Shown: piece by piece, positions 40,794 through 49,645 of the stretch
Numbering within the stretch: the stretch's first letter is position 1
Layout: each line of letters begins with the position of its first letter
Assembly: GCA_947259095.1 (NCBI GenBank)
Contig: CAMYLA010000042.1
Location: 1-49,705, forward strand
From: an uncultured Acidimicrobiaceae bacterium
Lineage (GTDB): Bacteria > Actinomycetota > Acidimicrobiia > Acidimicrobiales > SZUA-35
Direction of reading: 5' to 3'
Length of the DNA: 49,705 bases
The notes under the pieces: model-generated
What the model was told of the DNA's origin: nothing
Databases searched by the model: none
Seen by the model: the letters and a program-made list of their open reading frames with translations, nothing else
Translations under genes and position numbers: made by a program

Positions 40794-42503
40794 GTGTCGT
40801 CACCAACGTTTGCCGAGCTTGGCATACCGAGCGAATTGGTCGGGGTTCTCGATCGTAGGCTCATCACCGAGCCGTTCGAGATCCAGACCATGGCCATCCC
40901 CGATGGCCTGGTCGGCCGTGACATCCTGGGCCGGGCCCCAACCGGTTCCGGCAAGACGCTGGCCTTCGGCCTGCCGATGCTGGCCAGGCTGGGGAAGGGC
41001 TCCAAGAAGCTGCCCCGGGGCCTGGTGCTGTCGCCCACCCGTGAGTTGGCGGAGCAGATCTGCCGGGAGTTGGAGCCGCTGGCAAACGCCATGGATCGCA
41101 GCGTGCTTGCGGTCTATGGCGGCGTCGGTCTCGATCGGCAGATCCGGGCGCTGCGCAAGGGTGTCGATGTGGTGGTGGCCTGCCCCGGCCGCCTGCTCGA
41201 CTTGATCGAGCAGAGGGCGGTCCGGCTCGACGAGGTGGACATCGTGGTGGTCGACGAGGCCGATCGCATGGCCGATATGGGTTTCCTGCCCGATGTCCGC
41301 AAGCTGCTCGACCAGACCAGCGACGACCGCCAGACGGTCCTGTTCTCCGCCACCCTCGACAACGACGTGCAGGTCCTGATCGACAAGTACCAGCACGACC
41401 CGGTGGTCCACGAGGTCGGTGAGGTCGAGCCGGACCTGAGCATCGTCGATCACCGGTTCATCAAGGTCAAGAAAACCGATCGGGTGTGGCTGGCCGCCGA
41501 CCTGATCGCCGACGCCGGGCCAACGATCATCTTCGTCAGGACCCGCCACGGCGTCGATCGGCTGGCCCGCCAGCTCAAGGCCGAGGGGATCAAGGCCGGT
41601 TACATCCACGGTGGTCGAAGCCAGTCCCAGCGGGATCGGGCACTGCAGGTGTTCATAGCCGGCAAGGTCGATGCCCTGGTTGCCACCGACGTCGCGGCCA
41701 GAGGCATCCACGTCGACGGGGTGGCCTGCGTGATCCACTACGACCCGCCGGCCGACATGAAGGACTATGTCCATCGCTCCGGGCGGACGGCCAGGGCCGG
41801 GGCCGAGGGCACCGTGGTGTCGTTCCTCGAGGGGCCCCAGGTCAAAGAGTCGCAGAAGATGCAACGCCGGCTGGCCCTCGAGGCGGAGCTGGAGTCCCCA
41901 CCGGCCCGCCAGCCGAGGTCGTCACGGCCAACTTCGTTCGACGATCGTGATCTCGACACGCCGACCAGAACCAGATCGAAACGCAACGGCAACGGGGCAG
42001 GCCGGCGGGGCGGCTCCGAGCGGTCCAAGTCGGCATCCAAGCCGCGGCGCAGTGGGGGCCGCAGCAGTGCCGCCGGGTCGACGCCCTCCGGTGAAGATCG
42101 ACGGTCGACGTCGGCGTCCACCAGCGGTGGCGCAGCCCCGAAACGCACCCGGTCCGGCAGTGCCGAGCCCGGGACGAGATCGTCAACCGGCAAGCCGAAG
42201 ACCAGAGCCTCCGGCAAGCCGACGACGGCCCGGTCCAAGCCGGCAGCCGGCAAGCCGACCGGTTCACGCTCGGGGAGTGGTTCCAGCTCCGCCACAGGTT
42301 CTGGCAGCGGGTCACGCTCGGGTAACGGGTCTCGTTCGGGCAGTGCGTCTCGTTCGGGTGGGGGATCCAAGCCATCGGGTCGGAGCCGGAACGGGCGCCC
42401 CGTGACGGCCAAGGCCGCCGCGCCGAAACCGACGTCGAAGCGGTCCGGTAAGCCCCGGCCCAAGAACCGCAAGAACAAGCCGAAAGCCACCGGCCGCAAA
42501 TAG
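40794..42503 (+). CDS. DEAD-box ATP-dependent RNA helicase with basic disordered tail
   Basis: The protein has 569 residues from the GTG at 40794, eight bases after GGAG. Motifs in order: Q motif (FEIQTMAIP), I (APTGSGKT), Ia (PTRELAEQ), II (DEAD, in VVDEADRMADMGF), III (SAT), then IIFVRTRHGVDRL, V (ATDVAARGIHVDG) and VI (HRSGRTARAG). After about residue 375 the chain turns into a tail of roughly 190 residues rich in Ser, Gly, Arg and Lys, with RSGSG/RSGNG-type repeats and a Lys-rich end. Such tails bind RNA and can form condensates. Roles in ribosome assembly or RNA decay are typical. The sulfatase gene begins 13 bases after the stop. Confidence 0.94.
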   Translation: MSSPTFAELGIPSELVGVLDRRLITEPFEIQTMAIPDGLVGRDILGRAPTGSGKTLAFGLPMLARLGKGSKKLPRGLVLSPTRELAEQICRELEPLANAMDRSVLAVYGGVGLDRQIRALRKGVDVVVACPGRLLDLIEQRAVRLDEVDIVVVDEADRMADMGFLPDVRKLLDQTSDDRQTVLFSATLDNDVQVLIDKYQHDPVVHEVGEVEPDLSIVDHRFIKVKKTDRVWLAADLIADAGPTIIFVRTRHGVDRLARQLKAEGIKAGYIHGGRSQSQRDRALQVFIAGKVDALVATDVAARGIHVDGVACVIHYDPPADMKDYVHRSGRTARAGAEGTVVSFLEGPQVKESQKMQRRLALEAELESPPARQPRSSRPTSFDDRDLDTPTRTRSKRNGNGAGRRGGSERSKSASKPRRSGGRSSAAGSTPSGEDRRSTSASTSGGAAPKRTRSGSAEPGTRSSTGKPKTRASGKPTTARSKPAAGKPTGSRSGSGSSSATGSGSGSRSGNGSRSGSASRSGGGSKPSGRSRNGRPVTAKAAAPKPTSKRSGKPRPKNRKNKPKATGRK

Positions 42504-42516
42504 GGAAACATCGACG

Positions 42517-44103
42517 ATGAGCGAACCAGCACGCACCGGCCCCGAAAATCTGCTGGTCGTGCTGCTCGATTCGCTCAACCGCCACCACCTCGGCAGCTAT
42601 GGCGGCACCGAGTTCGCCACACCGAACCTCGATCGGTTCGCGGCCCGGTCGGTTCGTTTCACCAACCATGTGACCGGCTCCCTGCCCTGCATGCCGGCCC
42701 GGCACGACATCCTCGTCGGGGCGCTGGATTTCCTGTGGCGTTGCTGGGGGTCGATCGAGCTGTGGGAGTCGTCGATCGTGGCCGACATCGGCGCCGCCGG
42801 TATCCCCTCGGCGCTGATCACCGATCACCCCCATCTCTTCGAGACCGGCGGCGAGAACTACCACACCGACTTCACCGCCTGGGACTACCTCCGGGGCCAC
42901 GAGGGTGATCCCTGGAAGACCCGCCCGGACCCTTCCTGGCTCGGTGCGCCGGCGCTGGCGGCCAAGCCCGGCGGCTGGTTCTGGCAACGCCGGTTCGGCG
43001 CCGAAGGGCTGCGCCGCCACTACGACGATTCCCGGACCTTCTTCGGCTCCGAGGAGGACTTCCCCGGTCCCAAGACGATGAGCGCCGCCGCCCGGTGGCT
43101 GACCTCATCGGCGCCGGAGCACGACCGCTGGTTCTGCTTCGTCGACGAGTTCGATCCCCACGAGCCGTTCGACACCCCGGAGCGCTGGTTGACCCGATAC
43201 CAGGACGGTCCGCTGCCGGACGAGCTGCTGATCTGGCCACCCTATGTCGTTGGCGGGATCTCAAACGGCCACCTGAGCGAAGCCGAGGGCCGCCACATCA
43301 AGGCCAACTACGGGGCCAAGGTCTCCATGATCGACCACTGGTTCGGTCGGGTGCTGGACTCGCTGGACGAGGCAGACCTGTGGGCGGACACCGCGGTGAT
43401 CGTCTGTACCGATCACGGTCACTACCTGGGCGATGAGCGAGACGGCCACGACATCTGGGGCAAGCCGGTGGTCCCCCAGTTCGAGCCGCTCGGTCACACC
43501 CCGTTGCTCATCCACTGGCCCGGCGCCGAGCCCGGCTCGACCTGCGACGCGCTGACCACCAACGTCGACCTCCACGCCACCATCGCCGATGTGTTCGATG
43601 TGGCCCCGGACCACCGGACCCACGGGCGGTCCCTGGCCCCGCTGCTGCGGGGGGAACGTCGATCGATCCGCGACTGGGCCGTCGGCGGGGTGTTCGGCAA
43701 CTGGGTTCAGGTCACCGATGGGCGGCGCAAGTACGCCAGGGCTCCGGTTGCCGACGGGTTTCCGCTTTCGATGTGGTCGAACCGATGGTCGACCATGCCG
43801 CTGCCGATGAAGGGCGTCCAGGGGTTGCCCCCACCGGATGACCGGGCCACCCTCGACCGGCTGCCCGGTTCGTCGGTGCCGGTGATCCGCCAGCCGTACG
43901 AGCCCGGCGATCGGCTCCCGTTCTGGGCCAACGGGGAACGTATCGCCGGGAGTCACCATTGTTACGACCTCGACACCGACCCCGACGAGGCCGAGAACCG
44001 CGTCGGCGAAGCAGCCGAGCGGGAGATGATCGACCTGCTGCGGACGGCCCTGGCCGAGCTGGAGGCCCCAACCGAACAGCTCACCAGGCTCGGCATCGAC
44101 TAG
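42517..44103 (+). CDS. Type I sulfatase
   Basis: The protein has 528 residues. The N-terminal LLVVLLDSLNRHHLGSYGG carries the metal-binding Asp. The active-site signature GSLPCMPARHDI (CxPxR) has a Cys to be converted to formylglycine. VCTDHGHYLGDERDGHDIWGK supplies the second Asp-His metal pair and a Lys. No signal peptide is visible, so it may be cytoplasmic, like some alkyl- or choline-sulfatases. The conversion needs a formylglycine-generating enzyme, which is not in the window. The substrate is unknown; sulfated marine glycans or osmolytes are possible. It lies 13 bases after the helicase gene. Confidence 0.9.
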   Translation: MSEPARTGPENLLVVLLDSLNRHHLGSYGGTEFATPNLDRFAARSVRFTNHVTGSLPCMPARHDILVGALDFLWRCWGSIELWESSIVADIGAAGIPSALITDHPHLFETGGENYHTDFTAWDYLRGHEGDPWKTRPDPSWLGAPALAAKPGGWFWQRRFGAEGLRRHYDDSRTFFGSEEDFPGPKTMSAAARWLTSSAPEHDRWFCFVDEFDPHEPFDTPERWLTRYQDGPLPDELLIWPPYVVGGISNGHLSEAEGRHIKANYGAKVSMIDHWFGRVLDSLDEADLWADTAVIVCTDHGHYLGDERDGHDIWGKPVVPQFEPLGHTPLLIHWPGAEPGSTCDALTTNVDLHATIADVFDVAPDHRTHGRSLAPLLRGERRSIRDWAVGGVFGNWVQVTDGRRKYARAPVADGFPLSMWSNRWSTMPLPMKGVQGLPPPDDRATLDRLPGSSVPVIRQPYEPGDRLPFWANGERIAGSHHCYDLDTDPDEAENRVGEAAEREMIDLLRTALAELEAPTEQLTRLGID

Positions 44104-44127
44104 TCCACCAGGAGGCCCGGCACCGGA

Positions 44128-44736
44128 TCAGCCGCTGTATTCGATGATGAACGGATGATCCAGCCTGGCGAAGAGATCGCTCAGCAGCCGCAGGGTCAGC
44201 CCCCAGATCACCTGGCCGTCCCGATCGAGCCGGATGCCGGGGAAGGTGGTTTCGGTCAGCGGGTACTCGTAGTCGATGTAGCGAGCGGGGTCTGCCAGGT
44301 CTCGCAGCGGCACCCACACCACGTCGGCCACCTCATGGTTCGGCCGGAGCTCGGGGCGGGGCCCTTCGAGCCAGAACGCATGGGCCGACACGATGATCCT
44401 CCGGTTGTTGGCCCGGCCACCGTCGAGCTCGGTCAGCGAGCCGACCGACCCGTCCGGGTCGAGCCCGAGCCCCACCTCCTCCAGGGTCTCCCTGGCCGCC
44501 GTGGCCTGGGGTGAGGGGTCGATGGTCTCCTTGCGGCCGCCGGGGAACGCCATCTGACCGGACCACGGGTCGGTGGCCTTGGATGCCCGCTGGATGAACA
44601 GCAACTCGGTGTCGACCGCATGATCGCACGGCCGGAACACCGCGGCCACCGCAGCCCGGGGCGTGGTCGTGCCGTCGTTGACCTCCTGATAGTCCTGATC
44701 GAGCAGCTCCTGGAGGCTGTACTGGTCGCCGATCAC
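44128..44736 (-). CDS. NUDIX hydrolase, CoA diphosphatase type
   Basis: The protein has 202 residues from the GTG at 44736, just after the stop of the threonine aldolase gene (44741); an ATG at 44790 would overlap that gene by 50 bases. The NUDIX box is GGRKETIDPSPQATAARETL followed by EEVGLGL. The preceding LLFIQRASKATDPWSGQMAF matches the CoA-diphosphatase (NudL/YeaB) signature. It probably cleaves CoA or acyl-CoA to phosphopantetheine and adenosine 3',5'-bisphosphate. It forms a two-gene operon with threonine aldolase. Confidence 0.88.
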   Translation of the reverse strand: MIGDQYSLQELLDQDYQEVNDGTTTPRAAVAAVFRPCDHAVDTELLFIQRASKATDPWSGQMAFPGGRKETIDPSPQATAARETLEEVGLGLDPDGSVGSLTELDGGRANNRRIIVSAHAFWLEGPRPELRPNHEVADVVWVPLRDLADPARYIDYEYPLTETTFPGIRLDRDGQVIWGLTLRLLSDLFARLDHPFIIEYSG

Positions 44737-44740
44737 CTCA

Positions 44741-45748
44741 TCATCCCCGGCCCAGGTGGTTGGCGATGACGTCGATCGTGGTCTCGACATCTTCGGCCGT
44801 GACGTCGATGTGGGTGACCAGCCGGGTCACCGGGCCGCTGTTTGGCATCACGATGCCCTTGTCGGCCGCGGCGGCGACCACCGCCCCCGGGTTGTCGCCC
44901 AGTCGGACAAAGACCATGTTGGTGGCGTTGCCCTCCACGGTCACGCCATCGAGCCCGGCCAGGCCATCGGCCAGCCGGGTGGCATTGGCGTGGTCGACGG
45001 CCAACCGGTCGATGTTGTTTTCGATCGCGTACAACCCCGCGGCGGCCACGATGCCCGATTGGCGCATCGCTCCGCCCAACATCTTGCGCCATTTCCTGGC
45101 CCGGTCGATCAGCGGCTCCGATCCGACCAGCACCGACCCCACCGGGGCCGCGAGACCCTTTGACAGGCAGACCGAGACGGTGTCGAACGGTTCGGCAACC
45201 GCCCGTGGCGGCTCGCCGAGGGCCACCGCGGCGTTCCAAAGTCGGGCGCCGTCCAGGTGCAACGACAGGCCCCGGTCGGCGGCCAGCGCCGCCGCCTCGT
45301 CGTGGTGGCTCAGCGGTACCACCTTGCCGTCGTGGGTGTTCTCCAGGCACAGCAGCCTGCTGCTGGCGAAATGGTGGTCGTGGGGTTTGATCGCCGCCGA
45401 GGCCCGGTCGAGATCGAGACCACCGTCGGCCCTGATCGGGACCGGCTGTGGCTGGATGCTGCCGAGCACCGCCCCGCCGCCGGCCTCGTACTTGTAGGTG
45501 TGTGCGTTGTCGCCGACGATGTACTCGTCGCCCCGCTCGCAGTGGGCCATCAGGGCGCAGAGGTTGCTCTGGGTGCCCGAAGGCACGAACATCGCCGCGT
45601 CCTTGCCGAGCAACCGGGCGGTTGTCTCCTCGAGGAGGGCGACGGTGGGATCGTCGCCCCAGACGTCGTCGCCGACCTCGGCATCGGCCATGGCCTCCCT
45701 CATCGCCGGGGAAGGCCTGCTCACGGTGTCTGAACGGAGATCGATCAC
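44741..45748 (-). CDS. Threonine aldolase
   Basis: A PLP-dependent fold-type I enzyme of 335 residues that splits threonine or allo-threonine into glycine and acetaldehyde. It begins VIDLRSDTVSRPSPAMREAM, the standard opening; the longer frame starting at 45898 adds an unrelated leader. GDDVWGDDPTV, VPSGTQSNL, the PLP-contacting LHLDGARLWNAA and the Schiff-base Lys in VCLSKGLAAPVGS are all seen, with WRKMLGGAMRQSG after them. The GTG at 45748 is preceded six bases upstream by CACAAT, so the mRNA is probably leaderless. A NUDIX gene follows five bases after its stop. Confidence 0.92.
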   Translation of the reverse strand: MIDLRSDTVSRPSPAMREAMADAEVGDDVWGDDPTVALLEETTARLLGKDAAMFVPSGTQSNLCALMAHCERGDEYIVGDNAHTYKYEAGGGAVLGSIQPQPVPIRADGGLDLDRASAAIKPHDHHFASSRLLCLENTHDGKVVPLSHHDEAAALAADRGLSLHLDGARLWNAAVALGEPPRAVAEPFDTVSVCLSKGLAAPVGSVLVGSEPLIDRARKWRKMLGGAMRQSGIVAAAGLYAIENNIDRLAVDHANATRLADGLAGLDGVTVEGNATNMVFVRLGDNPGAVVAAAADKGIVMPNSGPVTRLVTHIDVTAEDVETTIDVIANHLGRG

Positions 45749-45754
45749 CAGACC

Positions 45755-45760
45755 ATTGTG
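45755..45760 (-). promoter_or_regulatory. -10 element CACAAT of a probable leaderless transcript (threonine aldolase)
   Basis: Read on the minus strand, CACAAT ends six bases before the GTG at 45748. Confidence 0.45.
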
Positions 45761-45896
45761 CCAGGAGCCGCCTGGCGAGCCCATCTCACCGTTTCGAGGT
45801 GCCTCGGGTTGTTGTCGTTCGGTTGTCTGTCGTTTCAGGTCAACGGATGGTGATGGTTCTTGCCCTGGCCAGAATGCCTCGACAAGCTGGTCGATC

Positions 45897-46107
45897 AATT
45901 ACCCTAAATCGTTCTGGATGTTAACCTTGTTTATTACCTTATGGTGCTTGAACTCGGTCGCTCTATTTAGTAAACAAGTACATGCGGGAGGGATGTTTCC
46001 GCCGACGTCCCTCCCGCTCTTGCAGCAGTCAGCTACTGGCTGTCGCCGCCGCCCCTGTGGGAGCAGTCCCGACCGCAACGAGGAGTGCTCCCACAGGGTT
46101 CTTCTTG
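45897..46107. other. Low-GC island followed by a string of hairpins; candidate structured RNA or regulatory region
   Basis: The 375-base gap between threonine aldolase and the amidohydrolase holds no recognised gene. From about 45897 to 45985 the G+C content falls to about 37 %. Four stems follow: CTTGTTTATTA (45926-45936) with TAGTAAACAAG (45968-45978), one G-T pair; GCGGGAGGGA (45984-45993) with TCCCTCCCGC (46008-46017); CAGTCAG (46026-46032) with CTGGCTG (46036-46042), one G-T pair; and CCCTGTGGGAGCA (46053-46065) with TGCTCCCACAGGG (46086-46098), followed on the plus strand by TTCTTCTTG. The last stem with its T-rich tail looks like a plus-strand terminator, although no plus-strand gene precedes it. 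A small RNA on the plus strand is one explanation. Confidence 0.5.
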
Positions 46108-46123
46108 TCCCGGGACACGGCGG

Positions 46124-47311
46124 CTACAGCTCGAAGAGTGCCCTGGCGTTGTCGCCGATGAAGGCGGCCCGATCCCGTTCAGGGAACGAGGCCACCAGCT
46201 CGTTGAGGTCGTGGACGTACTCCGGGGTGTGGTCGGCATGGGGAAAGTCGGAGGCCCACAGGAACCGGTCGACCCCGAAACGTTCGGCCAGCGCCGGGAT
46301 GGTCCGCTCGTCGGGGTCACAGCTGATCCAGATCTGGCGCCGGAAGTAGTCGCTCGGTTTCTCCTCCAGCGGCACCCGGCCGCCGATGAAGGTGTGGCTG
46401 TACACCGCATCGATCCGGTCGAGCCAGTAGCCGATCCAGCCCCCGCCGGATTCCAGGACCAGCACCTTGAGCCGGGGGAACTTGTCGAACACCCCGTAGT
46501 CGAACAGGGTGGTGAACTGGTGGCGGACACCGTCGGAGGCCTGCACCGAGGCCAGGAGTCGGAGCTGCTTGACGTTCTGCCAGTCGCCCATCCGCTGACC
46601 CTTCGTCCACTGGGGTTCGAAGGTGGGGTGGATGGCGAAGGGGATGTCGAGATCCTGCGCCGCGGCGAACACCGGGTCGTGATCGGGGTGGCCCAGTGGC
46701 TTGGCGTCGTGGGTGAACGGGCACACGTAGGCACCCTTTGCCCCCTCGGATACCGCCCGCTCCATCTCGGCCGCGGCGGCGGCCGGGTCGCTCAGTGAGA
46801 TGTGGGCCGTCGGCACCAGCCGAGGGCTGTCGGCGCAGAACTCGGTGATCCACCGGTTGTAGGCCCGGGTGTAGGCCTGCGACAGTTCGGGGTCGGTGAC
46901 CTCGGCCTCCCACAGCAGACCGACCGTGGTGTAGAGGATGGCGGTGTCGATGTTCTCGGCGTCCAGCACCTCCAGCCGCTCGCCGGCGTGCATCGTCCCG
47001 TAGGGGGCCTCGGCGAGGTAGGTCCTGGCCGGGTCCTTCTGCAGGGCGGCCAGATCGGGGTAGCCCATGGCCCCCAGGGTCGATGGGAAGCCCCGCCTCG
47101 ACATCGTCGATCGCCGCCCGTCGATCTCCAACTCCTCAAGGCCGTTCTCGTCGATCACGATCCGCAGTGCACGGTCGCGGTACCGGGGATCGATGTAGTT
47201 CTCCCACAGGTCGGGTGGTTCCAGGATGTGCCCGTCGGCGTCGACGGCGCCATCGAAGGCGACCCGGTGGGTCTCGTGCATCGGCTTGCTGGCTGCAACG
47301 AATGGAGACAT
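46124..47311 (-). CDS. Amidohydrolase 2 (ACMSD-like) family protein
   Basis: A metal-dependent TIM-barrel hydrolase or decarboxylase of 395 residues. GAVDADGHILEPPDLW near residue 21 carries the DxDxH-type metal motif. IPFAIHPTFEPQW supplies a His, VLVLESGGGWIGYWLDRID the later strand, and FLWASDFPHADHT the conserved Asp and His at the end. Proteins of this layout from actinobacteria are widespread and often sit in degradation clusters for aromatic or steroid acids, but their substrates are mostly unknown. Start is the ATG at 47311. The macrodomain gene lies 43 bases upstream on the same strand. Confidence 0.9.
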   Translation of the reverse strand: MSPFVAASKPMHETHRVAFDGAVDADGHILEPPDLWENYIDPRYRDRALRIVIDENGLEELEIDGRRSTMSRRGFPSTLGAMGYPDLAALQKDPARTYLAEAPYGTMHAGERLEVLDAENIDTAILYTTVGLLWEAEVTDPELSQAYTRAYNRWITEFCADSPRLVPTAHISLSDPAAAAAEMERAVSEGAKGAYVCPFTHDAKPLGHPDHDPVFAAAQDLDIPFAIHPTFEPQWTKGQRMGDWQNVKQLRLLASVQASDGVRHQFTTLFDYGVFDKFPRLKVLVLESGGGWIGYWLDRIDAVYSHTFIGGRVPLEEKPSDYFRRQIWISCDPDERTIPALAERFGVDRFLWASDFPHADHTPEYVHDLNELVASFPERDRAAFIGDNARALFEL

Positions 47312-47354
47312 GACCCATCTTCTCCCAACCGCCCTGGCCGGTTCCAGCCAGACC

Positions 47355-47879
47355 TCAGTCGATCAGCAGCCGATACAGGCCCTCGTTCTCGTCGTCGAAG
47401 CAGACGAAGATGATCCGATCCAGGCTGTGGTCGGTCTGTTGCTCGAGCCAGTCGATCGTGGCGTTGACCGCCACCCGGGCCGCCCGGGACTTCGGGAAGC
47501 CGTAGACCCCGGTGCTGATGTTGGGAAAGGCCACATCCCGCACATTGTGTGTGGCGGCCATGAACAACGATTCCCGGTAGCACGATGCCAGCGTCTCGTC
47601 GTGGTCGGCTGCGCCCGTTTCGCTCCAGATCGGCCCCACCGTGTGGATCACGATGCCGGCGGGGAGCTCGCCGGCGCCGGTGACCACCGCCTGGCCGGGC
47701 CGGCACGGGCCGTGGGCCTCGACGATGGCGCGACAGTCGGCCAGGATCGACGGGCCGCCGGCCCGGTGGATGGCCCCGTCGACGCCACCGCCGCCGAGCA
47801 GCGATGAGTTGGCGGCATTGACGATCGCCCCGACAGCCATCGTGGTGATGTCGCCCCGATGAACGGACAACTCGGCCAT
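47355..47879 (-). CDS. Macrodomain protein (O-acetyl-ADP-ribose deacetylase-like)
   Basis: The protein has 174 residues. The macrodomain signature is complete: VNAANSSLLGGGGVDGAIHR near residue 22, TGAGELPAG, VIHTVGPIW and FPNISTGVYGFP, the phosphate-binding loop. It matches the YmdB/MacroD group, which removes acetyl groups from O-acetyl-ADP-ribose or ADP-ribose from acidic residues. The ATG at 47879 is chosen over the GTG at 47885 because TACGAT ends six bases upstream of it. It may be cotranscribed with the amidohydrolase gene. Confidence 0.92.
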   Translation of the reverse strand: MAELSVHRGDITTMAVGAIVNAANSSLLGGGGVDGAIHRAGGPSILADCRAIVEAHGPCRPGQAVVTGAGELPAGIVIHTVGPIWSETGAADHDETLASCYRESLFMAATHNVRDVAFPNISTGVYGFPKSRAARVAVNATIDWLEQQTDHSLDRIIFVCFDDENEGLYRLLID

Positions 47880-47885
47880 GGCCAC

Positions 47886-47891
47886 ATCGTA
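47886..47891 (-). promoter_or_regulatory. -10 element TACGAT of a probable leaderless transcript (macrodomain gene)
   Basis: Read on the minus strand, TACGAT ends six bases before the ATG at 47879. Confidence 0.5.
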
Positions 47892-48079
47892 GGCGCAGCG
47901 TCGGACAATGAGCGGTTGCCCCCGTCGACGGTCCTGGTCGGTTGGCCGGCTGACCCCGGGGAAGGGGCGGCCGGCGGTGTTGACAGGCCGATCCGGGCCA
48001 CCGACGGGTTCGAGATTTCTTGAACCGGCGACCCGAGTCCTACGCTGGCCTGACCATCAGCCGAGTCAGGGGATTTGCC

Positions 48080-49273
48080 ATGGGCCCGATGGATGGGGTG
48101 AAGGTCGTCGAGTTGGGGTTGTGGGTGGCCGGGCCGAGCTGCGGCGGCATCCTCGCCGACTGGGGCGCAGACGTGGTGAAGATCGAGCCGCTGGCCGGCG
48201 ACCCGTTCCGGTCGCTGGAATGGTTGTACCCCGGCAGCATCAACCCCCCGTTCGAGCTCGACAACCGGGGCAAGCGGAGCATCGCGGTCGATATCGGCAC
48301 CGACGCCGGGATCGACATCGTCCACCGGCTGCTGGCCGACGCCGACGTGTTCCTGACCAACTATCGCTCGGCCGGTCTGGAACGGGCCGGGCTGGGCTAC
48401 GAGGCCATCGCCGGTCGCTACCCCCGGCTGGTCTACACCCATGTGACCGGCTATGGCATCGACGGCGAGGAGAAGAACCGGGCCGCCTACGATGTCGGCG
48501 CCTTCTACAGCCGGGGTGGGATCGCAGCCGGCATCACCCCCGAGGGCGCAGACATCCCATACCCCCGGGGTGGCATGGGTGACCACATGACCGGACTGGC
48601 GGCCGCCGGTGGGGTGGCGGCGGCGCTCTACCACCGTTCCAACAGTGGCCACGGTCAGCTGGTCTCCACCTCCCTGCTCCGTCTCGGCGCCTACATGCAC
48701 GGCTGGGACCACAACCTCACCGCCAGGCTCGGCACCGACACCGTGCCATACACCCGCACTCGTCCGCCCAACCCGCTGATCAACGGCTACAAGTGCGGCG
48801 ACGGGCGATGGGTCTGGCTGCTCGGCCTGGAGGCCGACCGGCACTGGCCCCAGGTGGTGGCGGCGCTCGGCAGGCCGGCGTGGGAGCACGACCCGAGGTT
48901 CGAGACCGTCGAGGCCCGGATGGAGCACTCGGCGGAACTGGTGGCGGTCATGGACGAGGTGCTGGCCACCCGGTCGCGCGACGAGTGGGCCCCGATCTTT
49001 GATCGAAACGACGTGTGGTGGGCCAAGGTCCAGACGACGCTGGAGATGCGGGACGATCCCCAGGCTCGGGCCGCCGGGTGTTACGTGGAGGCCCCGACCC
49101 CGGACGGGGAGACCGTGGAGATGGTGGCCTCCCCGGTGGACTTCGGGACAAGCCGCTGGTTGGTGCGGGAGCCGACGCCCGAGCTCGGCCAGCACACCGA
49201 ACTGGTGCTGATGGAGCTGGGTCTGGCATGGGAGCGGATCGACGAGCTGAAGTCCGCCGGCGTGATTCCCTGA
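48080..49273 (+). CDS. Family III CoA-transferase (CaiB/BaiF type)
   Basis: The protein has 397 residues from the ATG at 48080, which follows AGGGGA. It starts MGPMDGVKVVELGLWVAGPS, with GADVVKIEPLAGDPFR, NRGKRSIAVDIGTDAG and GLGYEAIAGRYPRLVY. The catalytic Asp lies in GGMGDHMTGLAAAGGV. The C-terminal part includes INGYKCGDGRWVWLLGL. It is a single-domain relative of the fused protein at 35243. Transfer of CoA to an unknown carboxylic acid is expected. It is divergent from the macrodomain gene. Confidence 0.92.
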   Translation: MGPMDGVKVVELGLWVAGPSCGGILADWGADVVKIEPLAGDPFRSLEWLYPGSINPPFELDNRGKRSIAVDIGTDAGIDIVHRLLADADVFLTNYRSAGLERAGLGYEAIAGRYPRLVYTHVTGYGIDGEEKNRAAYDVGAFYSRGGIAAGITPEGADIPYPRGGMGDHMTGLAAAGGVAAALYHRSNSGHGQLVSTSLLRLGAYMHGWDHNLTARLGTDTVPYTRTRPPNPLINGYKCGDGRWVWLLGLEADRHWPQVVAALGRPAWEHDPRFETVEARMEHSAELVAVMDEVLATRSRDEWAPIFDRNDVWWAKVQTTLEMRDDPQARAAGCYVEAPTPDGETVEMVASPVDFGTSRWLVREPTPELGQHTELVLMELGLAWERIDELKSAGVIP

Positions 49274-49645
49274 ACCGACGACGGCCGGTACTCGAGGCCG
49301 AGTTCGATCCCGGTGCTGGGCGGCATCAGATCGCGCTCGGCGGACGACCGGGAGGGGTCTGACGAGGCCACGTCCCGATCCAGGCCACCGGGGAGTTCAC
49401 CTGGCTTACTGCCGGGTGGCCGGAAATCGTCGAGGACACGGGCTTGTCGATGGTCGAATCGGATCTGTTCAGGCGTGTTCAGCCAAGGTGTCTCGAAGCT
49501 GCGCCTTCGCCGGGCCTGGAAGGTTCGACGTAAACGCCGCTGAATGGGGTTTGTTGTCGGGACGGTCGGGGTACATGGGCGTCACCGTGAGAACCGCAAC
49601 AAGGCAGCGCTGGCCGTCAACCCCTCTTCATTCCCCGGGAACTTC
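49274..49645. other. Intergenic region without a recognised gene
   Basis: Open frames here are short and have no recognisable motif, ribosome site or family resemblance. The G+C content falls slightly towards the end. I see no convincing hairpin with a T tract after the CoA-transferase gene. Confidence 0.6.
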
